Shown: piece by piece, positions 7,346 to 14,045 of the stretch
Layout: the number at the start of each line of letters is the position of its first letter
Position numbering within the stretch: position 1 is the stretch's first letter
Source: a virus
Length of the DNA: 22,884 bases
IMG/VR virus record: IMGVR_UViG_3300042946_000144
Location: 88,332 to 111,215 of that record
Strand: one strand, 5' to 3'
Translations under genes and position numbers: made by a program
The notes under the pieces: model-generated
Seen by the model: only the letters and a program-made list of their open reading frames with translations
The model's database searches: none
Told to the model about the DNA's origin: nothing

Positions 7346-7982
7346 CAGAGAACGTAAACAAGAAATCAAGTACAATGTTACACTCAATGATGAACAAAAA
7401 GAAGTTAAGAGACTTATCCTTGACAATCAAGTTGTGGTTATTACAGGTAAGGCTGGTTGTGGAAAGAGTCTTGTCTCAGCACAAACAGCTCTAGACTTCC
7501 TTTTTAAGAAGCAATGTGAACAGATTCTTGTTACAAGGGCTACAATTGAGGTGGGAAACTCATTAGGGTTCTTACCTGGAGGATTAAATGAGAAGTTTGA
7601 TCCCTATCTGGAAGCATTCAAGGAAAACCTTATGAAATGCTATGACAAAACAAAGGTGGAACAGCTTATTACAGATAAGAGAGTGTTAGCCCTACCTGTA
7701 CAGTTCATCCGTGGAAAGACAATTGATGATGTTCTAATTGTTGAAGAAGCTCAAAATCTCACAAAGTCTCAGATGTTAGCCATTCTAACAAGGCTTGGTA
7801 AAACAGGAAAGATGATTATAAATGGAGACAATGAGCAGAAGGACATTAGAGATGAATACAATGGTCTGTCCTATTTGATAGAGTTGTCCAAGAAGATTAA
7901 GGAAATCAAATGGGCAAAGCTCAAAGAGAATCACAGAAGTGATCTAGTTGGAAAAATACTAGAATTAGAATACGGTAAATAA
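7332..7982 (+). CDS. phoH: PhoH-like ATPase
   Basis: PhoH-family proteins are P-loop ATPases, some with RNA helicase activity, and are common in phages. The 216-residue protein has Walker A GKAGCGKS (39-46), the family element QILVTRATIEVGNSLGFLPG, and Walker B LIVEEAQN (135-142), where most PhoH have DEAQN. It ends with ENHRSDLVGKILELE, corresponding to the conserved C-terminal Arg region. The start overlaps the HNH-like gene by 14 bases. PhoH in phages is often proposed to act in nucleotide or phosphate stress, but its role here is not shown by the sequence. Confidence 0.88.
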   Translation: MKEPNRERKQEIKYNVTLNDEQKEVKRLILDNQVVVITGKAGCGKSLVSAQTALDFLFKKQCEQILVTRATIEVGNSLGFLPGGLNEKFDPYLEAFKENLMKCYDKTKVEQLITDKRVLALPVQFIRGKTIDDVLIVEEAQNLTKSQMLAILTRLGKTGKMIINGDNEQKDIRDEYNGLSYLIELSKKIKEIKWAKLKENHRSDLVGKILELEYGK

Positions 7983-7998
7983 TCAAAACCAAATAAAC

Positions 7999-8301
7999 AT
8001 GACAAATCTGTTCTTTTACACACGTAAGGAGTTGGTATCAGGAACTCCAGAGAATCCTGAATTCAAAGAGTTCAAAGACTCTTTTAACATTAACAAGGTG
8101 GTACGCACTGTTACAATCGAAGATGGTAGAGTGCTTGTATTGTTAGATGACATTCATGAAAGAGCACAACAAGTGCCTGATGTAGATCCTAAGACTAACA
8201 AGATGAAGGGCTACAAAAGAGAACGTAACACTTTCCAGAGCGAAATATACTTGGACCCTGCTGATGGAGAACGTTTTTACAAAATCACAGCAGCAAACTA
8301 A
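7999..8301 (+). CDS. Hypothetical protein, 100 residues
   Basis: No family recognised. The start follows the leader AATCAAAACCAAATAAAC, 16 bases after phoH. The protein looks beta-rich, with an extended charged loop (VPDVDPKTNKMKGYKRERN) and a C-terminal segment SEIYLDPADGERFYKI. There is no membrane segment and no cysteine. It is the last gene of the plus-strand arm, just before the convergent terminator. Confidence 0.8.
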   Translation: MTNLFFYTRKELVSGTPENPEFKEFKDSFNINKVVRTVTIEDGRVLVLLDDIHERAQQVPDVDPKTNKMKGYKRERNTFQSEIYLDPADGERFYKITAAN

Positions 8302-8321
8302 ACTCCTCTTGCATGCCTAAT

Positions 8322-8354
8322 AAAAAAGCCCTCGTTTTATTGAGGGCTTTTTTT
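8322..8354. terminator. Bidirectional terminator between the convergent arms
   Basis: AAAAAAGCCCTC and GAGGGCTTTTTTT form a symmetric stem with a loop of about 8 bases. The T tract follows on the plus strand, and its complement gives a T tract on the minus strand, so one hairpin can end both the metabolic arm and the late arm. The minus-strand stop at 8357 is only two bases away. Confidence 0.92.
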
Positions 8355-8356
8355 AT

Positions 8357-8530
8357 TCATTTAGAAAGTCTTTTCTGTTTCATTGGCCATTGAGGACTTT
8401 TTAATCTGAGCTTTGTGTCAGCTTCCTTCATGTAATTCCCTTTTGGATTGGGATTATTCACCTTAGGAGCTTTCTTTGGAGCACCAGATTTCTTAGCCTT
8501 ACCAAATGTTGTACTCTTACTTGCAGCCAT
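8357..8530 (-). CDS. Small basic protein, 57 residues
   Basis: I found this gene by translating the gap before the terminator. It starts MAASKSTTFGKAKKSGAPKK and continues with a Pro/Asn/Lys stretch and YMKEADTKLRLKSPQWPMKQ. It is strongly basic and likely disordered, in keeping with its neighbours. Its ATG overlaps the previous stop by 14 bases. The conserved-looking KEADTKLRLKSPQWP patch appears, from memory, in small proteins of other Bacteroidota phages. It is possibly virion- or DNA-associated; function unknown. Confidence 0.75.
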   Translation of the reverse strand: MAASKSTTFGKAKKSGAPKKAPKVNNPNPKGNYMKEADTKLRLKSPQWPMKQKRLSK

Positions 8531-9047
8531 ACATACATTTTTTAGTCATTTTACCACCAGACTTCATTGTAGGTTTCATAGAAGCAGCTGCACCACCATA
8601 TTGCATTTTCTTTTTAACTTTCATTCCTTTCTTAGCAATAACACCACGACCTTTAAGAATATCAGCCTTAGTGATTTTACCATCTTTGTTAAGATCAGGG
8701 AAAGAACCACCTTTCTTGAAAACACCATCTAATGGTGATTCTTTTGGATAAGGAGGATTAGCTTTCATTCCTCCCATTACACGAACTTTTGTTTGTTTCT
8801 TGCCTGGGGTTTTAGAAGCTTCCACCATTTTCTTAGCACCTCTTCTATTTGTTTCAAACTCAACAGTTCTACCTGAAGGACCTTTTCCAGTAACTTTAAA
8901 TCTTTTAGCTCCACCAGCAAGTCCTGAAGTATCTGCAGTCATTGTTCCACCTTTTGGACCAACAGTTTTTACGTAAGGAGGTTTAGATTCATCTCCACCA
9001 TTTTGCATCTTACGTTTGGTCTTTGATATCTTTTTCATCATTTTCAT
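8517..9047 (-). CDS. Lys/Gly-rich protein with one EF-hand-like loop
   Basis: The 176-residue protein is basic and low in hydrophobics. Three regions can be seen: a Lys-rich N-terminus with KMQNGG, a middle part (GGTMTADTSGLAGGAKRFKV to ETNRRGAKKMVEA), and a single calcium-loop sequence DLNKDGKITKAD at 118-129 with ligands D118, N120, D122, K124 (backbone) and D129. It then repeats KMQYGG and ends in a Lys/Met/Cys tail (KKCMYGCK). The EF-hand loop pattern is exact; a dockerin or full EF-hand pair is not present. Probably a virion or internal capsid protein, by place in the late arm; this is inference. Confidence 0.8.
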   Translation of the reverse strand: MKMMKKISKTKRKMQNGGDESKPPYVKTVGPKGGTMTADTSGLAGGAKRFKVTGKGPSGRTVEFETNRRGAKKMVEASKTPGKKQTKVRVMGGMKANPPYPKESPLDGVFKKGGSFPDLNKDGKITKADILKGRGVIAKKGMKVKKKMQYGGAAASMKPTMKSGGKMTKKCMYGCK

Positions 9048-9068
9048 TTTATTGAAGTTTTTTGATTG

Positions 9069-9470
9069 TTAGCAATTCCATTTACGCAAACTCTTGTTGA
9101 TCCTGCTGTTAGGATCGTTTGCTGTTTTAGCCGATGTAAGTCTTTTCTTCATGCCAGACATTCTAGCACAGAATGACTTTCTACGTTTAGCAGATTTAGA
9201 ACCTGGCTTAAGCTTAGAAGGCTTTGTTGTAACAGCTGTCTTAAGTTTAGATCCTGGGTTAGCTGCTCTATAAGAAGCAACTCCCTTAGCATTCAGACCT
9301 CCTTCAGGATTCTTTCCTTCTGATCTTTGCCAAGCTGGTGTTTTACCACCATTCTTCAGGGTAGAACCTTTGAATTCACCCTTCTTCTTAACAAGAGGAC
9401 CATTAGGAACAGGTGTTACACCACGCATCCTAGGAGCAGATTTAACGATTTTCTTGAGAGATGTAGCCAT
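9069..9470 (-). CDS. Basic phage protein with a conserved DUF6321-type region
   Basis: The 133-residue protein has a region starting TPAWQRSEGKNPEGGLNAKG and ending ARRKSFCARMSGMKKRL, then LRKWNC. I recognise it as a domain of unknown function widespread in marine and gut phages (DUF6321, named from memory). The N-terminus is a basic linker. The SFCARMSGM and terminal WxC elements are the best conserved in that family. Function is unknown. Its 5' end overlaps the 3' end of the upstream gene by 29 bases. Confidence 0.8.
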   Translation of the reverse strand: MATSLKKIVKSAPRMRGVTPVPNGPLVKKKGEFKGSTLKNGGKTPAWQRSEGKNPEGGLNAKGVASYRAANPGSKLKTAVTTKPSKLKPGSKSAKRRKSFCARMSGMKKRLTSAKTANDPNSRINKSLRKWNC

Positions 9471-9660
9471 GTCTTCCGAATGTTATATTGTTCTTTATGA
9501 TAAGATCTTTGTGTGTGAGCTGCCACATCTGACCAGTTTCATTTATAATCACTGTATAGATTGTGTCAGTCTCATGACCGTAGTCTGTAACCAACCATAT
9601 GATACCATCTCCCTTAGGTGTTTTAACTTCCACACGGTTAGATGGTTCAAATATGATCAT
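9442..9660 (-). CDS. Hypothetical protein, 72 residues
   Basis: No family recognised. Unlike its neighbours this small protein is neutral and beta-rich (DGIIWLVTDYGHETDTIYTVII, then GQMWQLTHKDLII), a pattern like a small SH3-like or PUA-like barrel. It overlaps both neighbours: four bases with the upstream gene (ATGA) and 29 bases with the downstream one. The long downstream overlap is unusual, but the frame, start context and amino-acid content support a real gene. Confidence 0.65.
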   Translation of the reverse strand: MIIFEPSNRVEVKTPKGDGIIWLVTDYGHETDTIYTVIINETGQMWQLTHKDLIIKNNITFGRHGYISQENR

Positions 9661-9995
9661 TTTTTCTTTCTAGCTTTAAGAATCTTTGGTGCAGACTTAC
9701 GAACAATTCCTCCCTTTCTCTTCTTCTCTCCAAGCTCTTCTAATTGCATTTTAGTAAGAGTGGATCTCTTTGTTGAGTCACCACCTTCTCTTCTTGCTTT
9801 AGACTGAGCAATGCTCATAGCAATATTATAATCAGGAGATTCTCCTGTATAATATCTTGGACCACCAGCTGTAGGTCTTCTTACAACACCTGTGTATGTT
9901 CTACCATCACTGGTTGCACCACTAGCACCAGATTTTGTTCCGTTTTGTGCTTTCTTAACAGAAGGTTTTTTAACAGAGACTTTTTTGCTTTTCAT
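9657..9995 (-). CDS. Small Lys-rich protein with KKAQNG motif, 112 residues
   Basis: The ATG at 9995 is chosen because the longer frame runs into the preceding gene, whose stop lies one base upstream. The N-terminus is MKSKKVSVKK followed by KKAQNG at 14-19. A Gly/Ser/Thr-rich middle with PTAGGPRYYTGESPDYNIAM follows, and then a Lys/Arg-rich helix. It is strongly basic and has no membrane segment. The KKAQxG element also occurs in adjacent genes. Probably a virion-associated or DNA-binding protein; function unknown. Confidence 0.75.
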   Translation of the reverse strand: MKSKKVSVKKPSVKKAQNGTKSGASGATSDGRTYTGVVRRPTAGGPRYYTGESPDYNIAMSIAQSKARREGGDSTKRSTLTKMQLEELGEKKRKGGIVRKSAPKILKARKKK

Positions 9996-9996
9996 G

Positions 9997-10155
9997 TTAT
10001 TTTCCTTTACGGGCTTTAGCCATTTTCTTGAATGTCTTAGCAAGAGTCTTAGCTCTTCCAGTGCAACCAGGTTTGGTTATAGGAGTACATTTACCCTCAG
10101 TGCCACGCTTCTTAATAGAAGCTGTAGCTTTCTGTATCCACTTCTTATCAGCCAT
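9997..10155 (-). CDS. Small basic protein MADKKWIQ type, 52 residues
   Basis: I found this by translating the gap. It begins MADKKWIQKATASIKKRGTE, has two cysteines in GKCTPITKPGCTGRAK, and ends TFKKMAKARKGK. The MADKKWIQ opening and the CTPxTKPxCTGRAxxLAKTFKKM core are, from memory, a recurring small protein in crAss-like and marine phages. The two cysteines nine residues apart may form a disulfide or bind metal. It is tightly packed, with two bases to the gene before and one base to the gene after. Function unknown. Confidence 0.8.
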   Translation of the reverse strand: MADKKWIQKATASIKKRGTEGKCTPITKPGCTGRAKTLAKTFKKMAKARKGK

Positions 10156-10157
10156 GA

Positions 10158-10562
10158 CTATTTCTTTTTAGACATTTTCATACCAGACTTTGCCTTGTTC
10201 AACTTACCAATGGTTTTACCAACACTCTTCTTACTAGGAGAAAGAGTGCCACCATTTTTATTTTTAGGTTTAGTAGCTTTTTTAGCAGCATTCTGACCTT
10301 CCCATCTACCCACTTTTTCAACGTTTCTCTCATTAGGATATCCTTTTTCACCCTTCAAACCTCTTTCAAAACCTCTTCTGTAATTATTACTATCTAGTCC
10401 TGTAGGCATGATGTCTTTGTTCTGACCTGTTGCCTCATAATATTCATTAGCAACTCCCATTCTCAAGTTTTTGTAAGTGGGAGTCATCTTTTGTGTTTTA
10501 CCTTTTTGAGCCTTTTTAACCATGGACTTCTTAGCCATAGCTTTTTTCATCATCATAGCCAT
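10158..10562 (-). CDS. Lys-rich protein with KKAQKG motif, 134 residues
   Basis: The ATG at 10562 (MAMMMKKAMAKK) is used; the frame stays open further upstream but that stretch lies inside the preceding gene. The N-terminal 30 residues are Lys/Met-rich with KKAQKG at 16-21. The middle region (YKNLRMGVANEYYEATGQNK, RRGFERGLKGEKGYPNE) looks like a small folded helical domain. A Lys/Ser-rich disordered tail follows, ending KMSKKK. Basic, no membrane segment. Function unknown. Confidence 0.78.
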   Translation of the reverse strand: MAMMMKKAMAKKSMVKKAQKGKTQKMTPTYKNLRMGVANEYYEATGQNKDIMPTGLDSNNYRRGFERGLKGEKGYPNERNVEKVGRWEGQNAAKKATKPKNKNGGTLSPSKKSVGKTIGKLNKAKSGMKMSKKK

Positions 10563-10569
10563 TGTAAAA

Positions 10570-10986
10570 TTATTTAGATTTTGATTTAATCTTTTTTTCT
10601 TGCTTAAGCATTTGGGCAGTGGGTTTTTTACCACTGCCCTTGTTAGCACGAATATTATCCCAAAGACCACGTTGAGAATAAGAACCATCAGCTCTTTTAA
10701 TCATCTCTTTGCCAGCTTTTGCTTTTGTTACTTTGCCACCAGTCTTGTTTTTCTTTATAGGAAATCCATTAGCATCATACCCAGGCTTACCTTTATATGC
10801 TTGTCTCCATTTATCTTTAAGTGCCTGCTTTTGTTCTTCTGATTTATCTGACGTACTTAATCCATACTTAGATCTAAGCTTTGCAATAGCAGAAGCATCT
10901 TCAAATTTTTGTTGATAGTAAGCACTGCTATCAGGTGTGGCTTTTACACCTTTCTGGGCTTTCTTAATTTTTTTGACTGTTGCCAT
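10570..10986 (-). CDS. Lys-rich protein with KKAQKG motif, 138 residues
   Basis: The protein begins MATVKKIKKAQKG (motif at 8-13). The middle is helical (YYQQKFEDASAIAKLRSKYG). The C-terminus has RGLWDNIRANKGSGKKPTAQ and MLKQEKKIK, which I recall as a recurrent tail in small proteins of tailed phages of many hosts. It is strongly basic. First of the uninterrupted series of lysine-rich genes that ends at the terminator. Function unknown; a virion-internal role is possible. Confidence 0.8.
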   Translation of the reverse strand: MATVKKIKKAQKGVKATPDSSAYYQQKFEDASAIAKLRSKYGLSTSDKSEEQKQALKDKWRQAYKGKPGYDANGFPIKKNKTGGKVTKAKAGKEMIKRADGSYSQRGLWDNIRANKGSGKKPTAQMLKQEKKIKSKSK

Positions 10987-10998
10987 AGTTATGTTTTT

Positions 10999-11259
10999 TT
11001 ATTCAGCAGCTTCTTTAACCATACCTGATTCAACAGCTTTTGCCAGGATTTCTTCAATCACTGTGTTAGCTTGGTTAGCCATCAGGATAGTTGTAGCTTC
11101 TTTGGTGTTTAAAACTGATCTGAAAGCATTCAAAACAAGACCAAACTCTCCTCCAGATAAGATAAACTGATCTTGTGGAGTCCATGTATACTTCTTGTTA
11201 GGATCGTAAGATGGAGTTGTTTGAGCTTCTTGCATTGTGGTTTCTTGTAAATTTTCCAT
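10999..11259 (-). CDS. Hypothetical protein, 86 residues, acidic
   Basis: The sequence PNKKYTWTPQDQFILSGGEFGLVLNAFR followed by an Ala/Glu-rich helix is, from memory, common in phages of this type, usually beside structural genes. It is mainly helical after residue 30, with no membrane segment and no cysteine. It is the first gene after a probable promoter (11290-11321) and precedes the lysine-rich cluster, from which it differs in charge. A small chaperone or scaffold-like role is possible but unsupported. Confidence 0.78.
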   Translation of the reverse strand: MENLQETTMQEAQTTPSYDPNKKYTWTPQDQFILSGGEFGLVLNAFRSVLNTKEATTILMANQANTVIEEILAKAVESGMVKEAAE

Positions 11260-11289
11260 TTGGTTTGATTTTTGGTTTAAAAATAATTA

Positions 11290-11321
11290 CGAAGATATGA
11301 AGGGTTTTTCAATTTTCCAAA
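11290..11321 (-). promoter_or_regulatory. Bacteroidota-type promoter for the lysine-rich gene cluster
   Basis: On the minus strand TTTG (11321-11318), 20 bases, then TATCTTCG (11297-11290), one base from TAnnTTTG. It overlaps the last three codons of the upstream gene and lies about 30 bases before the ATG at 11259. It shares TTCGTAA with the site at 14046-14076. Confidence 0.6.
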
Positions 11322-11596
11322 TTTATTTCGAACACAATTGTCGCAGAAGTCTTTATGCTCTTAGACAGATTTAGTTTTATTTGGAATAGATTGTGGAATT
11401 TTAATATCTCCTGTAGAAGCATCTCATTGTATTTAGGCAATGAGGGAGCTAGTCTGAAATGATATGAATAGGGGTTCTTTGTGATTTCCAATGTAGACAA
11501 TTCATCTACAGATGAAATAACTCCTTCAAGGTGTGCAAAATAAACTATTTCATTATCAGGCAACACTTCAGGAAAGAACCTTCTATTGATTTGCAT
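11309..11596 (-). CDS. Hypothetical protein, 95 residues
   Basis: No family recognised. The ATG at 11596 overlaps the preceding TAA by one base. The N-terminus (MQINRRFFPEVLPDNEIVYF) and the following strand-rich region suggest a small alpha/beta domain. The C-terminal third is Lys/Asn/Ile-rich with LNLSKSIKTSATIVFEINLEN. There is no membrane segment. Position after the ferritin-like gene gives no firm clue to function. Confidence 0.75.
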   Translation of the reverse strand: MQINRRFFPEVLPDNEIVYFAHLEGVISSVDELSTLEITKNPYSYHFRLAPSLPKYNEMLLQEILKFHNLFQIKLNLSKSIKTSATIVFEINLEN

Positions 11597-12009
11597 TATG
11601 AGAGAGTTAACAAGTATTTAGTTTTAGCAGCTTCACCAGACAGACTATCTGCAAGATTGCACACATCGTGAAAACTATTTCTTTCTCCATAGTCTTTTAA
11701 AGAAGATGCAAAAGACAGAAGATCTGATACACATTGCATGCCTGTACAATTTGTTAGAGCATCTATTTTATAAGCTGCAGGACGTTTGCCTGTATAGCCC
11801 ATGATTTTCTCAATCAATCCATCTTTGAAATCATGTACATAATCGTACAATCCTCCAAGTGCTTGGTGTTCAGCATAACTCTGTGTCTGCCAATGCAATA
11901 GATGTAGTTGCTCATGAAAGTATGTAAGCTTTGCTGCTATACTTTCTATGGTCATTTCTCCTCCTGAGGACTTCATCATGTCATCAGGAAACAATGATTT
12001 GATGGCCAT
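11596..12009 (-). CDS. Ferritin/Dps-like protein (DUF5856-type)
   Basis: The 137-residue protein looks like a small four-helix ferritin-fold protein. HLLHWQTQSYAEHQALGGLY then DFKDGLIEKIMGYTGKR resembles Dps: H48, D63 and E67 keep the spacing of H63, D78 and E82 of Escherichia coli Dps, and H39-W40 corresponds to H51-W52 with three fewer residues between the histidines. I recall this family as DUF5856 in phages. Dps proteins bind iron and protect DNA; whether this one oxidises iron, binds DNA or is only structural is unknown. Both cysteines fall in NCTGMQC near 107-113. Confidence 0.65.
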   Translation of the reverse strand: MAIKSLFPDDMMKSSGGEMTIESIAAKLTYFHEQLHLLHWQTQSYAEHQALGGLYDYVHDFKDGLIEKIMGYTGKRPAAYKIDALTNCTGMQCVSDLLSFASSLKDYGERNSFHDVCNLADSLSGEAAKTKYLLTLS

Positions 12010-12026
12010 TTGTTAGTTTTTATAAA

Positions 12027-12440
12027 TTAGGTTATTGTGGTAACTTCCATAGATATAGTTCCAGTTGGGCAAAGAATCTTTACAAGATCATTAGGCATTG
12101 CGAGAACTAATGTCACATCATCAGCTGAGAAATCTCCTAAAAAGTCTGTTGCCAAGTTTGTATTCAACTCAGTTACAAGTTCTCCAATACTTCCAAATGT
12201 AGTTCCTGTAAAATCCATTTGAAATACAACAACTGTACCACATAAGATTTGAATAGCAGGATCTACAAAAGTAGGATCTACAAATGTTAACTGTGTTGTA
12301 TTGCAACACTCATACCCCTGGACTTCTGTCCAATTACCTACCTTTGGTTTTTGTCTTCTCAGGATCAAAGAACCTGCAACTACTCTGCCACTACCATCAT
12401 AGCGGACATAAGCTTTAAGATCACGTTTGTTACTTCCCAT
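12027..12440 (-). CDS. Putative virion protein, 137 residues
   Basis: The opening MGSNKRDLKAYVRYDGSGR followed by LILRRQKPKVGNW is, from memory, a recurrent start of small proteins in structural regions of Bacteroidota phages. The rest is beta-rich with alternating hydrophobics and looks like a small beta-sandwich; cysteines occur at the CC of YECC and two further sites. There is no signal peptide or membrane segment. Likely a minor tail or surface protein, inferred from context. Confidence 0.68.
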   Translation of the reverse strand: MGSNKRDLKAYVRYDGSGRVVAGSLILRRQKPKVGNWTEVQGYECCNTTQLTFVDPTFVDPAIQILCGTVVVFQMDFTGTTFGSIGELVTELNTNLATDFLGDFSADDVTLVLAMPNDLVKILCPTGTISMEVTTIT

Positions 12441-12458
12441 TGTTTTAATTTTTAACGG

Positions 12459-13481
12459 TTAATAGTTGAGATTATATTTGTTTTTTAATTCAAACAGTTT
12501 TGTCAAGTAGTAGTGATTACAATACTTCTTGCTTTCAGGATGGTTTAGAACATCTGTTAAATGTTCCATATCACTAAATGGATTTTCTCCTTTGTGATAT
12601 TTTCCTTTATAAAAGGTTGGGTGGTCACCCATCACATCCCCTGTAATTCCTGCATTATGCAGAATGGTTGTTTTTTCGAGCTTTGACACTAGGTCAGGAG
12701 ACCATGCAAACTCTAGTTCAGGAACCACTTTTGTTTCAATCTTTAACATCCAGAGGTTCCAGAGAACAGACCACATGTCAGCACACCAACTTTGAAATCC
12801 TTTGTCCTCACTCTCAAAAAACTTTTGGTTTGCCGCTCTCAAGAAGGATCTTATTGTAATACAATCCTTTATCACCTTGTCCCAAAACATCCAAGATATA
12901 TTCTTTAGGAGATACTGTGCTCCTCCTGAATTATTATTGTTCTTCTCACAGATCTCTCTATTGATTCCTATTAAGGAAGATAGAGTGTTTAACATGTCTG
13001 TGTTTGAATACTCTTCCAACTTATCTGGAAGAACATCTTTCACCTTACTATCAAAATATGAAGCGTTTATATAGGAGTTTGTGTCTGATAGATATACAAC
13101 ATCATCCTCCAGAAACTTGTCTAAATTGAATTTATCTGTAAATAGAATATCACAATCGCAATAGAAAACAGCCATATTCTCCATCTCTGGATGATCTTTA
13201 AAATAGTTCCTAAGACAGAATGGGCGAAGAACAGGAATGTAAAGTCCTATTTTAGAGGAGATTTCATTCTTGTCATCTTTGTAAAAAACAAATTCTGTTT
13301 CAGGATATAGGCTGATTATACTATCCCATTTAGTGTTCCTCTCTCTGTATGACGGAGTGAAGATTAACACAATTGCCTTGTCTGACATTCCAAGGTTTCT
13401 AAGACTTTCAATCCAGAGGTGCACTTGCCAAGTGTAATAATTATCATCTGGTTGAACACAGATAAACCTTAAATCCTTCAT
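12459..13481 (-). CDS. Putative glycosyltransferase (GT-A-like)
   Basis: The 340-residue protein has features of a GT-A fold glycosyltransferase: an N-terminal beta-alpha region beginning LRFICVQPDDNYYTWQVHLW, and the metal-binding D-x-D as D109-C-D111 in VFYCDCDILFT, preceded by a LRPFCLRNYF helix as in sugar-nucleotide enzymes. HNAGITG near residue 280 resembles the C-terminal His-containing motif that helps bind the donor phosphates. There is no membrane segment. Donor and acceptor cannot be read; a virion protein or a host surface glycan are the plausible targets. The gene lies among virion genes. Confidence 0.68.
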   Translation of the reverse strand: MKDLRFICVQPDDNYYTWQVHLWIESLRNLGMSDKAIVLIFTPSYRERNTKWDSIISLYPETEFVFYKDDKNEISSKIGLYIPVLRPFCLRNYFKDHPEMENMAVFYCDCDILFTDKFNLDKFLEDDVVYLSDTNSYINASYFDSKVKDVLPDKLEEYSNTDMLNTLSSLIGINREICEKNNNNSGGAQYLLKNISWMFWDKVIKDCITIRSFLRAANQKFFESEDKGFQSWCADMWSVLWNLWMLKIETKVVPELEFAWSPDLVSKLEKTTILHNAGITGDVMGDHPTFYKGKYHKGENPFSDMEHLTDVLNHPESKKYCNHYYLTKLFELKNKYNLNY

Positions 13482-13509
13482 ATATGTAGTTGTGGTTTGA
13501 GAATCTTTA

Positions 13510-13608
13510 TTATCCTAAGATCTTACAGATCTGATCTAGTTGTCTCAGAATTTCGTACATCAAATTAGCTTCTGTAGAAAGATTTATAGGTTTCGATATG
13601 ATTGCCAT
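13510..13608 (-). CDS. 32-residue coiled-coil peptide related to the next virion gene
   Basis: I found this by reading the gap. The peptide MAIISKPINLSTEANLMYEI continues LRQLDQICKILG. It aligns with residues 5-31 of the upstream protein (VSKQIGWSQESNLLYEILRK...). The ATG has the leader AAAATTAATCAAA and lies 11 bases after the upstream stop, in a good translation context. It may be a small trimerisation or anchoring peptide for tail-surface proteins. Confidence 0.6.
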   Translation of the reverse strand: MAIISKPINLSTEANLMYEILRQLDQICKILG

Positions 13609-13619
13609 TTTGATTAATT

Positions 13620-14021
13620 TTAGTTGTACACTCTAATTTCTACAGGTAGGTTATAAGCAATGACACCATTAGTGTAAACCTTAAGAGTATCCTCACTCTC
13701 CACAGTTGCTATGAAAGGAGTGTTAGCACTGATGTTATTGTTTTGAGTGTAAAACACTGTCTTTCCTGTAACAAAAGCTCCTATTAAATCTGCTCTATAT
13801 TCATAAGATGCTTGCAAGGTCCATAAAATATCTGAACCTAAAGTGTTTTCAAGAACTATTACATCTACCCCAACACCATTATCACTAAGTAATGCAGAAT
13901 ACACCTTATAAGGTTTCACCTTAGAAGCAATTCCTGCCAGTTCACCTAGCTTTCTCAGGATTTCATACAGAAGATTGCTCTCCTGACTCCATCCAATTTG
14001 TTTTGATACTCTTGTTGACAT
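13620..14021 (-). CDS. Virion surface protein with N-terminal coiled coil and repeated C-domain
   Basis: The 133-residue protein has two parts. Residues 5-31 form an amphipathic helix (SKQIGWSQESNLLYEILRKL), shared with the 32-residue gene next door. Residues 38-132 form a beta-rich domain with YKVYSALL (38-45), ENTLGSDILW (58-67) and EIRVY (128-132). The same landmarks recur at the C-terminus of the partial tail-fibre gene at 22159-22884. This module is typical of Bacteroidota phage tail proteins, from memory. It begins a transcription unit, with a promoter at 14046-14076. Confidence 0.72.
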   Translation of the reverse strand: MSTRVSKQIGWSQESNLLYEILRKLGELAGIASKVKPYKVYSALLSDNGVGVDVIVLENTLGSDILWTLQASYEYRADLIGAFVTGKTVFYTQNNNISANTPFIATVESEDTLKVYTNGVIAYNLPVEIRVYN

Positions 14022-14045
14022 ATCTATTTGTATATTTACAAGTTA

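Noticed and set aside
9892-10296. Plus-strand frame encoding a Phe/Leu-rich possible membrane protein
   Set aside because: It is antisense to lysine-rich genes; the complement of AAG/AAA codons reads as Leu/Phe, which mimics membrane segments. No promoter or leader fits.
10563-10688. N-terminal extension of the 10158-10562 gene with a hydrophobic stretch
   Set aside because: It is another frame of the upstream lysine-rich gene; the ATG at 10562 fits the intergenic spacing.
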